A stretch of 64,000 nucleotides of DNA from an uncultured Eubacterium sp. (lineage in GTDB: Bacteria > Bacillota > Clostridia > Lachnospirales > Lachnospiraceae), in NCBI GenBank assembly GCA_910584065.1, contig CAJTZN010000015.1, positions 1 to 64,000 of the forward strand. Direction: 5' to 3'. The notes below the pieces were generated by a model. That model was not told the origin of the DNA. It searched no databases and was given only the letters and a program-made list of their open reading frames with translations. Position numbers and translations under genes: made by a program. Below are positions 1 to 8,847 of this stretch, one piece after another (the first letter of the stretch is position 1; each line of letters begins with the position of its first letter).

Positions 1-85
1 TCAACACTTTTTTTGAAAAAATTTGAATTTTTTTTGAAATTTAGTCATAATGGCGGTTTTTCGTTATGATAGCAGCATGATCCTC

Positions 86-898
86 CTACCATTCTGCCTC
101 CGTTTGAAGCCATTTTGCCACAGCATCCTCTTCGTGACTGCCAATAACCGCTGTCGCTTTTTCCTTACATTCCCGGACAGCATTTTTTACGGCATAACAT
201 TCATCTGCCGCAGCAAACATATCAAGATCATTTTCCCCATCACCAAACACAACCAGCCTGTCACACCCCATCAGTTGCTTTAACTGAAGGACAGCATTTG
301 ATTTGGAGGCCGTCTTTGGCATGATCTCAAACCATTGTTCCTTCGTATACATATCTTTAGAATAGACACAATGATACTTTTCTTTATACTTTTCAAAAAG
401 CGGCTGCAATTTTTCGGGCTCGTCAATACAGGTAATGTAAAAACAATTTCCCCGAACCAGATCTTCCGTTGTATCTACGCTTCGAGTCCTTACATCCCCC
501 TTTCTGCTTTCAAGAAACAGATCCATTCCCCTCGTCGTCTTCTCTTTTATGAACGAAAATTTTTCGGAACCGCCGATACGGGAATACACGATTGGAAACA
601 CACCACAGGAAAACAAATCTGTAAAAACCTCCATGACATCGGCCTCAAAGTAATTCGCACGCAGGATTTCGCCTGTTTCATGATGGACGATAAATGCACC
701 ATTATATACGATCAATGGTGCACTCATGACCAGGCCCTCTGTCACTTTTCCTGCTGTCAGAACTGACCGGGCCGTCGCATAAGAAAACCGCATACCCTGA
801 CTCGTCAAATGGTTGATGATCCGTTTTGTTTCACTGGATACCGTCTGACTGCTCGTAAGTAAAGTTCCATCTAAATCCGATACATACAATGTTTTCAT
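86..898 (-). CDS. HAD-IIB (Cof-type) sugar/nucleotide phosphatase
   Basis: This 270-residue protein is a cytoplasmic haloacid dehalogenase-superfamily phosphatase of the Cof/YidA type. Motif I is DLDGTL at residues 8-13, with the nucleophilic Asp first. The cap domain spans roughly residues 85-195. Motif III is the Lys of KSNAV near 200, and motif IV is GDGEND near 220. Family members hydrolyse sugar phosphates, FMN or similar small phosphates with Mg2+; the substrate cannot be read from sequence. The start ATG has a GAGG ribosome binding site 5 nt upstream. The gene stands alone, about 100 bp upstream of a separately promoted nucleoside phosphorylase on the same strand. Confidence 0.9.
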   Translation of the reverse strand: MKTLYVSDLDGTLLTSSQTVSSETKRIINHLTSQGMRFSYATARSVLTAGKVTEGLVMSAPLIVYNGAFIVHHETGEILRANYFEADVMEVFTDLFSCGVFPIVYSRIGGSEKFSFIKEKTTRGMDLFLESRKGDVRTRSVDTTEDLVRGNCFYITCIDEPEKLQPLFEKYKEKYHCVYSKDMYTKEQWFEIMPKTASKSNAVLQLKQLMGCDRLVVFGDGENDLDMFAAADECYAVKNAVRECKEKATAVIGSHEEDAVAKWLQTEAEW

Positions 899-1001
899 TT
901 CTCCCTCATTTCTACAGGGTGAGTACTATTTCTCTTCACTTTACCCGCTCTCTTTCTTTAACCTGCTCCATATCTGTATAATAAAGAACTCTTTAATCCT
1001 T

Positions 1002-1763
1002 TCATTCCACAACATATCGCGCCAGTTCTAATGCTATATCGAAATGACCGACGTCGTGCTGGGTTCCTTTGGTTTGCCCTTCTTTTCGTCTGGTATCCCA
1101 TTTGGGTGCGTCAAGAAGATCACCACTCGTAAAGAATGTATATAAATTTAGTCCTCTGAAATCGCACATTGCCTGCAAAGCAGCGCATTCCATTTCTACC
1201 GAAATACAGCCTTCCGCTTTGTGCTTTTCAAAGTTATTGACGGTTTCCCTGTAAAAAGAATCGGTTGTCCATGTTTTTCCCTTCACATAAGGAATTCCGT
1301 TTTCTTTCATAAAATCGGCAACGATGTCCGCATTCTTTATAGTTACATAATCCGATGCAGGTGCATAATGGTAGGAAGTACCTTCATCTCGATAAGCTTG
1401 TGTAGGTATCATAACCTTTCCATGTGCTATTTCCTTATTCAAACAACCTGCACCACCAAATACGATATATTTGTTTGTCCTTATTTCTGATAACGTATCC
1501 TCTACCGTACCAACACACGCGGGCGCTCCCACATAAGTTTTATAAAATGCAAATTTCTTTCCCTTATAATCGATACAATAAATCGGGGTTTTTCCTGTTG
1601 CGAACCAAAATGCTGCGATCTGCCTGCAATCGTAATTAGCCAGGACAAATTCTTCGATCACATGCGAAAAAGTCAAAATACACGCATCGACTTGCGGCGC
1701 ATTTTCATTGACATGCGGATTAATGATCGCTGCTGATCGATCGTCAAAAGTTTCTGTTATCAT
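1002..1763 (-). CDS. Nucleoside phosphorylase (PNP/UDP family)
   Basis: This 253-residue cytoplasmic enzyme belongs to the PNP_UDP_1 family, which cleaves nucleosides with phosphate (uridine or purine nucleoside phosphorylase) or with water (MTA/SAH nucleosidase). Seen are the family's FGGAGCL phosphate/ribose loop near the middle and the EMECAALQ segment, whose Glu-Met-Glu contacts the ribose. The start chosen is the ATG at 1763 behind a GGGAG site, because the family core begins there; the reading frame extends upstream only through leader RNA. The gene lies behind a long T-box-like leader with its own promoter, so expression is probably controlled by aminoacyl-tRNA charging. Substrate is open: the regulation would fit methionine salvage, but the sequence more resembles uridine phosphorylase-like proteins. 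Confidence 0.85.
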   Translation of the reverse strand: MITETFDDRSAAIINPHVNENAPQVDACILTFSHVIEEFVLANYDCRQIAAFWFATGKTPIYCIDYKGKKFAFYKTYVGAPACVGTVEDTLSEIRTNKYIVFGGAGCLNKEIAHGKVMIPTQAYRDEGTSYHYAPASDYVTIKNADIVADFMKENGIPYVKGKTWTTDSFYRETVNNFEKHKAEGCISVEMECAALQAMCDFRGLNLYTFFTSGDLLDAPKWDTRRKEGQTKGTQHDVGHFDIALELARYVVE

Positions 1764-1846
1764 GTTTCTTCTCCCTTGAAATAAATTTTGATTTCCGAAA
1801 CCAGTCCACATCGTCATTTCGTCATTTTTTATTTTTAAATGGCAGC

Positions 1847-1889
1847 AAAAAACAGCCTTCTTTGTATCAATACAAATGCCGGCTGTTTT
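1847..1889 (-). terminator. T-box attenuator hairpin
   Basis: Read on the minus strand, AACAGCC pairs with GGCTGTT around an inner TTTGTAT/ATACAAA stem, followed by a run of six T. It lies between the antiterminator region and the phosphorylase start, as expected for a transcription-attenuating T-box. Confidence 0.85.
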
Positions 1890-1899
1890 ACTATGCTTT

Positions 1900-2152
1900 C
1901 CGGGATAATATGAAACCCTACCGTAAACGGCAGGAATTTCTAATGCTCTCAATCCATTTACGACATACCAACATATGCGTTCTCTATAACGGGAGAAAAC
2001 CGTCAGCATCTACTTGCCCCAGCTTTCGTGCTGCAACTCAGGAGGGATCATATATTTACTCTACTAGTACCGTTTCTCAGCAAACACGGCTCTCTGTGAC
2101 TTTCGAAATAAATATACTGTCTCCGTCATCGTCTTTATGATTTCGAATTATG
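1900..2152 (-). ncRNA. T-box leader (tRNA-sensing riboswitch)
   Basis: On the minus strand the leader shows T-box landmarks in order: an AGTA element on the 5' side of stem I (about 2114), an AGAGAGCCG motif (about 2089-2097), a GAGAAACGG distal loop, a CCTCCTGAGTTGC segment closing stem I (about 2031-2043), and a CCCGTTATAGAG antiterminator strand (about 1983-1994). A TTGGTA core resembles the tRNA acceptor-binding bulge of GGTGGNACCGCG but is degenerate. A Rho-independent terminator follows. T-boxes bind an uncharged tRNA and switch from termination to antitermination. The specifier is uncertain; an ATG triplet followed by A in the specifier loop (about 2046-2052) suggests Met, with GAT or ATC as alternatives. 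Confidence 0.75.
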
Positions 2153-2156
2153 GACT

Positions 2157-2185
2157 ATTATATAGCGAATACATATCCTTGTCAA
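2157..2185 (-). promoter_or_regulatory. Sigma-A promoter of the T-box transcript
   Basis: Minus-strand TTGACA (2180-2185) and TATAAT (2157-2162) are separated by exactly 17 nt, a perfect vegetative promoter. Initiation is expected near 2150, giving a leader of nearly 390 nt before the nucleoside phosphorylase start. Confidence 0.9.
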
Positions 2186-2256
2186 GGAATTTTTAACGCA
2201 ATTATTCGCTCATTCTGCTTTTATTTTCATGCTCCGTTTTATGCCTGTATTTTTCT

Positions 2257-4180
2257 TCAGCAGCTTTTTATATAATGACAGCTTCTTTTTGCGTCATAGG
2301 TTCCGATCAGGGCGCCATTGATGCTGGCTCGGATCGTGGCCCCGTCCCCTTCCAGCGCGATCCGGTTCCACTGATCCGGGCCAGACTGGAAACTATCCTC
2401 TTCGCCCACGGTACCGGAGAGAACAACCTTGTTTTTACGGTACAGTTCCCATTCACCTGTCGCAAATACTTTCAGTGTATAACCGGAACTTTCCTCGATC
2501 TTATGGGAACCCCCGGTCTGCCGGATGGCAACTGCGCCGTAAGGAGAATAGCGGCGCAGTGTGTTCTTCGCTCCCGGATACATCCAGCGTCGTTACCGTG
2601 ACGATCGAATACGGCTTGACCGTTACCGCGTATGTTCCGTCTTCTGCCGCCGCAGCCGCGCCGGTATATTTCATGTAATTTTCATTGAACGGAGCGTTTT
2701 CGCCGGCGGCTCTTGTTTCCCATACATGCAGGCCGTTTTGTTCGCCTATGTTCATATTTTTTACCGTTATGTCATACTGCATTTCGTATTCGCTGTCGTT
2801 TACGATGACGGTGGAAAAATGATCCTTTTCCGGCGATGCCAGTGTCATATAATTTTCGCCGCCGTTTCGCCCGTCTACCGGATTGGTTCCCGCTGCGGCC
2901 GACTTGCACGCCTCGGGGATCGCACGCCAGATCCCCGCGGTGTTCTGCTCGTTTTCCCATCCGGTTTTTGCAAATTTGCTCAGATGGGCCAGTACGAGCA
3001 GGCCGGCATCGTAGTGAATAAAGCCGGACCACGGATCCCTCGCGCTCACTAACTCCTTAAACGAATACTGCCCGCCTTCATAAAACGAACCGATCGCGGG
3101 CTGGTAGATGACATGGGATCGTCTGGATTTGACAAATCCCTTTATAAACGTATTTCCCATTTCCAGACAACTGCCGGCACCCCCGATACCGGTTCCAGCA
3201 ACGGACGGGCTTTTCATATTGTTGGAGGGCCGGAACGCCGAGTTCGAAAACGTGGCCTGCGCCTCACTGTTCCACACCTCCTTATCCATCTGCTCAGCCA
3301 GCCAGGTCATTCCCCCGTTTGCGTCATCATAAGGACTGTAGTGGTATCCCACGACAGATACGGCATTAAAGAAATCCTCGTCGGCTTTTAACTGTTCGGA
3401 TACGGCAGAAGATACCGTTCCCGCTTCGTCGGAAACGATGAGTTTGATCTTTTGGAACAGACCGCGCGCGGTATCGTCCGGTATCGTCTGTTCCGTTTCG
3501 GCAGCGATCCAGCCCGCAAACTTTTTCGTGAACGCAACATCGGTCTTACCGCGCCATCTCTCATTTATATTGGGGTTGATGTAATCAACCATAAATCCGT
3601 ACGTCTCATAGGCCTGCAAAATGGTTTCCTTGTACCATGTATAAATAACCTCATCTGTTTTTACCCAGGCGGGCTGATTCCAGCGCAGTATGCTGACTTT
3701 TACACCGGGATTGATCTTCTTGGCGTCCGCCGCCAGCTGCCAGCCCGGGTTGCGCCTTACATTCGCCGCTTCCTCCCTGCTGCGTTTCGTGGCAGATTCC
3801 GGCCCGGTAGAATTATTGCGGTCATTCCCCATCTCCAGCTTTACATGGTTCATGATCGGGTACTCCCCGCCGAACAGATACTGCATGAGGCGGGCATAGG
3901 CTTGTGGATTCTCCGCTTTATAATCCATGAGAAGATCGCTTGTGGAATTGCCGCTCAGCAGACCGAATCCTTTAAACGTCAGGCCGTTAACATTTTCGGT
4001 CCGGATCTGGTCCCCGTCTACCGTTACGCTCCCTTTCCGTATGTTCGCGGCCTTTGCTTCTGCGTCTTTGGGAGAAGCTTCTGCGGCGCTTCCTCCAGCC
4101 GGCCGCGCCAGCAAAACATCTCCCACCAAAAGCGAGAACATAAGTATTCCTGCAAAAAATCGTTTTCTACTTGTCTTCAT
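2257..4180 (-). pseudogene. GH59-type glycosidase (galactocerebrosidase-like), frameshifted
   Basis: This is a secreted glycoside hydrolase. Residues 1-34 form a signal peptide. The catalytic part resembles family GH59 (beta-galactosidase/galactocerebrosidase): the NER near residue 207 matches the acid/base position and the WNSEA Glu near 306 the nucleophile, and a beta-sandwich follows. The first frame runs from 4180 to 2501 (559 residues), but its last 25 or so residues are out of register. The true continuation (an aromatic-rich lectin-like domain with GEWELYRKNK) is in another frame from about 2583 to 2257, so about one base is missing or extra near 2580-2590. The lectin domain also ends early. 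Either the gene is decaying or there is a sequencing error; the catalytic domain itself is intact. The AraC regulator upstream on the same strand is a plausible controller. Confidence 0.75.
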
Positions 4181-4277
4181 GCAAATGCCTCCTTCTTCTG
4201 TCTTTGTATGTTAATCATATAAAAAAAGGAGAAGGAACACAATCTGAAATTATTCACAAAATCCTAAAATATGAACA

Positions 4278-5099
4278 TCATAGGATGATGGGCGTCTTCA
4301 TTTTGCGGTACTGACCCGGGGAAACGCCCTCATGTTTTTTGAATACCGTCCCAAAGTACGCAGGATCTTCGTATCCCGTCTGCCTGCTGATCTCCGCGAT
4401 GCTCTTATTCGTTTGGCAGAGCAGCACTTTTGCCTCCAACAACCGTTTCTGCGTCAGGTACTCCATCGGCCGCATCCCGGTTTCCTGACGGAACACGCGG
4501 CAAAAATGCTGGGGGGATATGTGGCACAGGGCGGCAAGCTCCCCCAGGCTGATCTCCCTGTCGTAGTGTTCGTTCATATAAATCAGCCCGGCGTCGATCA
4601 CGCGCTGGGAGCAGGCGTTGTCGCCATCAAACAGCAGCGCCCGCCGGACAGCCATAATATATTGATAGATGAGCAGGGAACAGGTTTCATTTCCCCGGAC
4701 GGGATTGCGGGCGGACGCAAGGATATTTTCAAATATTCTCTCGATCGGCTGGATGTCGGCCACGTTCCGGCTTAGAAAGGGCGGGAACTCCAAGTCCTGC
4801 ATCGTCTGCCGCAAGTTGTTTCCCCGAAAGACCACCCAGGCGGTCGTCCAATTGTCCTCCACCGGGTAATATTCGTGGGGGATGCCGGGCATGATATAAA
4901 AGACGGATCCCTCTTTGAGCCGCAGGGATTGGCCGCCGGCAAACAGCTGTCCCTCTCCTTCTCCGGTAAATAGGATTTGGTGGGAGTAAAGACCTTTGGG
5001 GCGGTTAATGTGATTTTCGGGGGAGGATATTCCGATCCCTGTCAGATAGAAGGGAAAACAGCTCTGTTTTCCGATTACCGGGTAAATTGCATCCTGCAT
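4278..5099 (-). CDS. AraC-family transcriptional regulator with cupin domain
   Basis: This 273-residue cytoplasmic regulator has an N-terminal cupin ligand-binding domain (about 1-140; note GEGQLFAGGQ and the IPHEYYPV stretch). Two helix-turn-helix motifs form the AraC C-terminus (about 175-273), including SLGELAALCHISPQHFCRVF and the conserved second helix region IAEISRQTGYEDPAYFGTVFKK. Such proteins usually sense sugars and activate adjacent glycan-use genes. The gene sits 97 bp upstream of the GH59 glycosidase in the same orientation, so glycosidase control is the natural inference. No operator was recognised. Confidence 0.9.
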   Translation of the reverse strand: MQDAIYPVIGKQSCFPFYLTGIGISSPENHINRPKGLYSHQILFTGEGEGQLFAGGQSLRLKEGSVFYIMPGIPHEYYPVEDNWTTAWVVFRGNNLRQTMQDLEFPPFLSRNVADIQPIERIFENILASARNPVRGNETCSLLIYQYIMAVRRALLFDGDNACSQRVIDAGLIYMNEHYDREISLGELAALCHISPQHFCRVFRQETGMRPMEYLTQKRLLEAKVLLCQTNKSIAEISRQTGYEDPAYFGTVFKKHEGVSPGQYRKMKTPIIL

Positions 5100-5222
5100 A
5101 AGATCCTCATTTCTGTGCGGCAGCCAATTGATAACCGTTTGCTGTCAGGCACGATTGATTCTGATATTTATTATAAATGAAGATCAGGGGGGATGGCAAT
5201 ATTTTTGTGAAAAGGGATCAGT

Positions 5223-8003
5223 TTACAATTCTTCTATTAAATCCATCAGTAGTTTACAGGTTCGTAAGTCTATATCTTCCCGTTTCATCTTAATTTTGCT
5301 CTTTTTAATTTTATATTGATCGACATACACTTTATTCTTCGTGTCGGCCCTGCACAAAATCTTTTGCCGCACTTCTGCTGCAACCTCTCCCTTTTTTGTC
5401 TTAAGGGTCATTAAACAGCCTTTCTCTCTATGCGTCTTATCCGCTTTACAATGGAAATAGTACTGTTCATTTGACTTGATATGGTTCCGCCCTTTTTTAG
5501 TTCGTCTATATTTCTGATAATACTTATATATGATATTTCCCTTCTTGTCAAAATACATAGAAATCATTCCGCATTTTCCTATCGTCGAATAACCTTTACC
5601 CGTCGGTGACAGTATACCTGATTTCCTTGGCTTGGCACTATATTCGTTTTTCACGATTTTGATCGTGATCGTGGTTTTCTGCCCGCCATATTCCGCCGTC
5701 AGCGTTGTTTTTCCGTATTTCTTTCCCTTGATAACGGCAATTGAGCTTTTACCCTTCTTATTTGTCTTTATTGTGGTTATTTCAGCTATATTTGTGTTAC
5801 CAATGGCCCAATTAACAGGGTTTTTCTCTCTTTTTAAGTTATATCCAAGTAATGTAACTTCTTCTGAACGTCCTTTCGTCACAGGCAGTGCCGCTCCGTT
5901 TACGCTTGAGGACGTTTTGTAACGATATCTGTCTACTTTGATCCCCATTCTACAATGTGGCTTTTCAGTCGGCTCTTCAGGTTCTTCAGGTTTTGCCGTC
6001 GATCCCTCATCCGGTTTTACGTCTGGTTTACTGCTCGGTTCGGTTGTTGGATTAATATCCGGCTTCTCACTCGGTTTCGCTGTCGTTTCTCCATCCGGTT
6101 TTACTTCTGGTTTACTGCTCGGTTCGGTTGTTGGATCAATATCCGGCTTCTCACTCGGTTTTGCCGTCAATTCTCCTGTCTGAACCGGATTTGCCGTAGT
6201 TTGCGGCACAGCACTTGTCTCAGACTTCTGTGTGCTTCCCGGTTCCGTAGGCTGCGGAGACGCCTCCTCTTTTTCTCCCCCTCCCGAGATAACTGTACCA
6301 GCGTATAACCAGCTTGAGGTAGATATGGCATCTAACGATGACTTAAGATTCAAATGCAAAGCGGGGCGAACACCAACACTATCATCGCTGACACTGATGC
6401 CATACCGGTGCACGTGGCCACTGCTATCCACGAGGGTGGCATCGTCACTATAGTGGCCCAGCGACCGCAGCCACCACTCGCCATTCCCTGCGTACACTGT
6501 AGATGTACTTGTATATGCTCCCTGCCCTTCTGCATATCCCGTATTTTTTGCCCTTCTGTTTTCATTATACTTATTGTAATCTGAAGAAAGCCCATAACCC
6601 GGATTCTTCACCTCATCTAAAGACAAAAGATACACCTTGTCTGACGTATCATTACCACCTTCTGTATTATATTTAGGATTATTTTTATTTGCTACATTTG
6701 TAGTCCGAATAGCTGATCGTTCCCCTGCTGCAAACGCATTAATAAGAAAGTTATTACTACTGTAATCCTTACCTTCTTTGTTTGCCCCAGTCCCATAACC
6801 ATTCAACCAGCTCCTTATCGTACACGTTTCCCATGTAACACTTATACCCGTATCATTGTATATATCCGTATCATTGTACTCTTGGCAATCCAGATTTTTA
6901 TCTGCGATTAAAAACGCATCCTCCCCATCCACTGAAAGCACCCGCCACTTGATCGGCTGCTTGGTATCGTTTTTATCTGCCTTCCCATCCCCATTCGTAT
7001 CTTCCTGCCAATAATTCCCGAACCACACGCAGTCCCATTCAACTTTATCATCCGAGGTAGCGATACCTGCATATGACCAGCTTGAGGTAGATATGGCATC
7101 TGACGATGCCTTAAGATTTAAATGCAAGGCGGGGCGAACACCAACATTATCAGTGTAGACATAATTGCCACTCCGGTACACGTAGCCACTGATAAGCACG
7201 TAGGCGGCATTGCTACGACCATCGCCCGGCGACCGCAGCCACCAATCATCGCTACTTCCAGCACTATCCCTGTCACTGGAATCTATTTCTCCTCCCTCTG
7301 CCACATAGGCGGTGTTCACTGCATTTCTCGTCGCTGTTACATCTATATCAGAAGTAAACCCATATGCCGGATTCATCACTTCATCCATCGACAGCAGGTA
7401 AACTTTATCTAATGTATCACTCCCACCCTCGGTACCGTACTCAGAATTGTCATTATTTATCACCTTTGTAGTCTTTATCGCCGACTGTTCCTCTTCCGTA
7501 AATGCATTATTGAGGAAATTATTATCTCCGTAATCCTTCCCGCTACTATTCGCTTCCGCCCCATAGCCGTTCAGCCAGCTGCGCATCGTACATGTCTCCC
7601 ATGTTACATCTGTACTTGTATCATTATATCTCTGCACATCAATGTTTTTATCCGCCAGTAGAAACACGTCGTCTCCGTCCACCGACAGCACCCTCCACTT
7701 GATTGGCTGCTTCTCATCATTTTTATCCGCTTTCCCATCTCCATTCGTATCCCCCTGCCAGTAGTTACCGAACCAGATACTGTCCCAGGTGGTGATTCCT
7801 TCTTCTGTGGTTGGATTTTTCAACTCTCTCTGCCCGCCTGATCCGGGCGCCACTTCCTGAGTGCCTTTGAGTATGCGGGGATTCCGGAGCACAGGCCGCT
7901 CCGCCGCCCGGCTTCCCACCCCTTCTTTCATCGGCAGTACGCCAGAGAACAGCGCTGCGATGAGTAATAATGCGACTCTTCGTTTCAATCCAGTTACTTT
8001 CAT
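5223..8003 (-). CDS. Secreted DUF6273 tandem-domain surface protein with Ig-like C-terminus
   Basis: This 926-residue exported protein has a basic, hydrophobic signal peptide (about 1-34). Two homologous DUF6273 domains follow (about 70-300 and 320-560); each has a WFGNYWQ start, an IKWRVLSVDG strand, a TWETC..RSWLNGYG segment, a WWLRS box and a VGVRPALHLNL end. A low-complexity Thr/Pro/Glu/Lys linker with repeated KPSEKPD/TTEPSSKP units (about 585-685) joins them to an Ig-like BIG_2-type domain (about 690-790) and a basic tail. The function of DUF6273 is unknown, but such proteins are usual on Lachnospiraceae surfaces. No sortase motif is visible. The C-terminal third is paralogous to the 357-residue protein at 8848-9921, and both genes share a promoter sequence. 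Confidence 0.85.
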   Translation of the reverse strand: MKVTGLKRRVALLLIAALFSGVLPMKEGVGSRAAERPVLRNPRILKGTQEVAPGSGGQRELKNPTTEEGITTWDSIWFGNYWQGDTNGDGKADKNDEKQPIKWRVLSVDGDDVFLLADKNIDVQRYNDTSTDVTWETCTMRSWLNGYGAEANSSGKDYGDNNFLNNAFTEEEQSAIKTTKVINNDNSEYGTEGGSDTLDKVYLLSMDEVMNPAYGFTSDIDVTATRNAVNTAYVAEGGEIDSSDRDSAGSSDDWWLRSPGDGRSNAAYVLISGYVYRSGNYVYTDNVGVRPALHLNLKASSDAISTSSWSYAGIATSDDKVEWDCVWFGNYWQEDTNGDGKADKNDTKQPIKWRVLSVDGEDAFLIADKNLDCQEYNDTDIYNDTGISVTWETCTIRSWLNGYGTGANKEGKDYSSNNFLINAFAAGERSAIRTTNVANKNNPKYNTEGGNDTSDKVYLLSLDEVKNPGYGLSSDYNKYNENRRAKNTGYAEGQGAYTSTSTVYAGNGEWWLRSLGHYSDDATLVDSSGHVHRYGISVSDDSVGVRPALHLNLKSSLDAISTSSWLYAGTVISGGGEKEEASPQPTEPGSTQKSETSAVPQTTANPVQTGELTAKPSEKPDIDPTTEPSSKPEVKPDGETTAKPSEKPDINPTTEPSSKPDVKPDEGSTAKPEEPEEPTEKPHCRMGIKVDRYRYKTSSSVNGAALPVTKGRSEEVTLLGYNLKREKNPVNWAIGNTNIAEITTIKTNKKGKSSIAVIKGKKYGKTTLTAEYGGQKTTITIKIVKNEYSAKPRKSGILSPTGKGYSTIGKCGMISMYFDKKGNIIYKYYQKYRRTKKGRNHIKSNEQYYFHCKADKTHREKGCLMTLKTKKGEVAAEVRQKILCRADTKNKVYVDQYKIKKSKIKMKREDIDLRTCKLLMDLIEEL

Positions 8004-8069
8004 AATTGATCCTTTTCCTCCTAATTTTTTTATAGAACAATTGTAGCACAGTTTATTTTCTATAATCCT

Positions 8070-8098
8070 ACTTTATACTACTTTAGGCGATACGTCAA
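8070..8098 (-). promoter_or_regulatory. Promoter of the DUF6273 gene (copy 1 of a duplicated promoter)
   Basis: Minus-strand TTGACG (8093-8098) precedes TAAAGT at 17 nt or TATAAA at 15 nt. About 35 bases across this promoter are nearly identical to the promoter at 10101-10129, and a CCTCCCGCAAGGGG-like element lies just upstream in both. This points to duplication of the regulatory region together with the gene family. Confidence 0.65.
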
Positions 8099-8220
8099 TA
8101 TAATTTTTAAAACCCCTTGCGGGAGGATCAAGCTAGACATAAGATACATAGTGCAAAGAATGAGCTTCTAGGACTTCATTTAAGAAAGATAAAAAAGCAT
8201 TCAAACCCTCCACCACAAAA

Positions 8221-8336
8221 AACCACAGAAGGCACCATTTTACATCACTTTCCGTGGTTTTTAAGTGCATTTCCATATGCACTTTCTGAACGGAGAAGGA
8301 AGGATTTGAACCTTTTCCGCAAATTACAAACATCGA
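8221..8336. repeat. tRNA-Ser 3'-end repeat with terminator hairpin, copy 1
   Basis: An imperfect hairpin (CCACAGAAGG..CTTTCCGTGG, 8223-8257) is followed at 8291-8331 by a sequence that on the minus strand equals the T-arm and acceptor 3' strand of a serine tRNA (GGTTCAAATCC...TTCTCCG). The same arrangement follows the intact tRNA-Ser(GGA) at 14287-14430. No tRNA 5' half is present, so this is a remnant or attachment-site-like repeat, not a gene. Confidence 0.75.
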
Positions 8337-8474
8337 AATGAACTGAAATAACCTTTTGTCGCCACTCCAAAGTGACGTACCCGGAATCTCCCACAGCCAT
8401 CATCCAAATCCGGATTAATGGCAGGCCCGTCTACAATAATAGATGAAACTGCTGTACCATGAAAACAATCATCT
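8336..8474 (-). pseudogene. Fragment of the subtilase gene (catalytic His region)
   Basis: About 139 bp match 11725-11863 inside the intact subtilase gene with only about three differences seen. The fragment encodes the segment around the catalytic His (CFHGTAV) through GVATKGYF. It has no start and no flanking subtilase sequence and abuts the tRNA-Ser-type repeat. It is the leftover of a second subtilase copy, or a duplicated patch. Confidence 0.85.
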
Positions 8475-8499
8475 TGCCTCTTTCTGTATTATTGTTATA

Positions 8500-8749
8500 T
8501 CAGACGTTCTGCAAAAGCTCTTCCCGCAACATCCTTACTTCATCAATAGATAATGCCGAACTGCAACGAGCAATCTGTTCTACTGATCTTCCGTTGTATC
8601 CTGATCCTCCGGATAAAGTGTCCGGTACAACTGAATCAAGTATTTCTTATCTTGAAACAAGTCTGTGAATACACTATCCTTAATGGTATGCTTTGCAACC
8701 TCTTCATCCTTTATTCGGTTTTCCACTGCATTTGCTTCATTTTTTTCAT
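8500..8749 (-). pseudogene. Relic of an Rpn-family PD-(D/E)XK nuclease/transposase-like gene
   Basis: An ATG at 8749 behind GAGGTG begins a short frame that shifts after about 12 codons. The other frame then reads EEVAKHTIKDSVFTDLF and IQLYRTLYPED, the hallmark N-terminus of Rpn recombination-promoting nucleases. After a stop, another shift gives a typical Rpn C-terminal helix (SIDEVRMLREELLQNV) ending at 8500. The nuclease core between them is gone. This is a deeply deleted, inactive copy. Confidence 0.7.
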
Positions 8750-8847
8750 TTTGTCACCTCATAAAACCGGACGGCACCTTTCTCAACTTTTATGCCTCAT
8801 TCCGTTTCAGTTCCCACATCCCGTTGCAGAACTCCGTTCCACTTATT

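Noticed and set aside
3452..4222. 256-residue plus-strand frame opposite the GH59-like gene
   Set aside because: Shadow frame; the minus strand shows a signal peptide and the catalytic Glu motifs.
8291..8331. A third tRNA-Ser gene
   Set aside because: Only the T-arm and 3' acceptor strand exist; no 5' acceptor, D-arm or anticodon arm.
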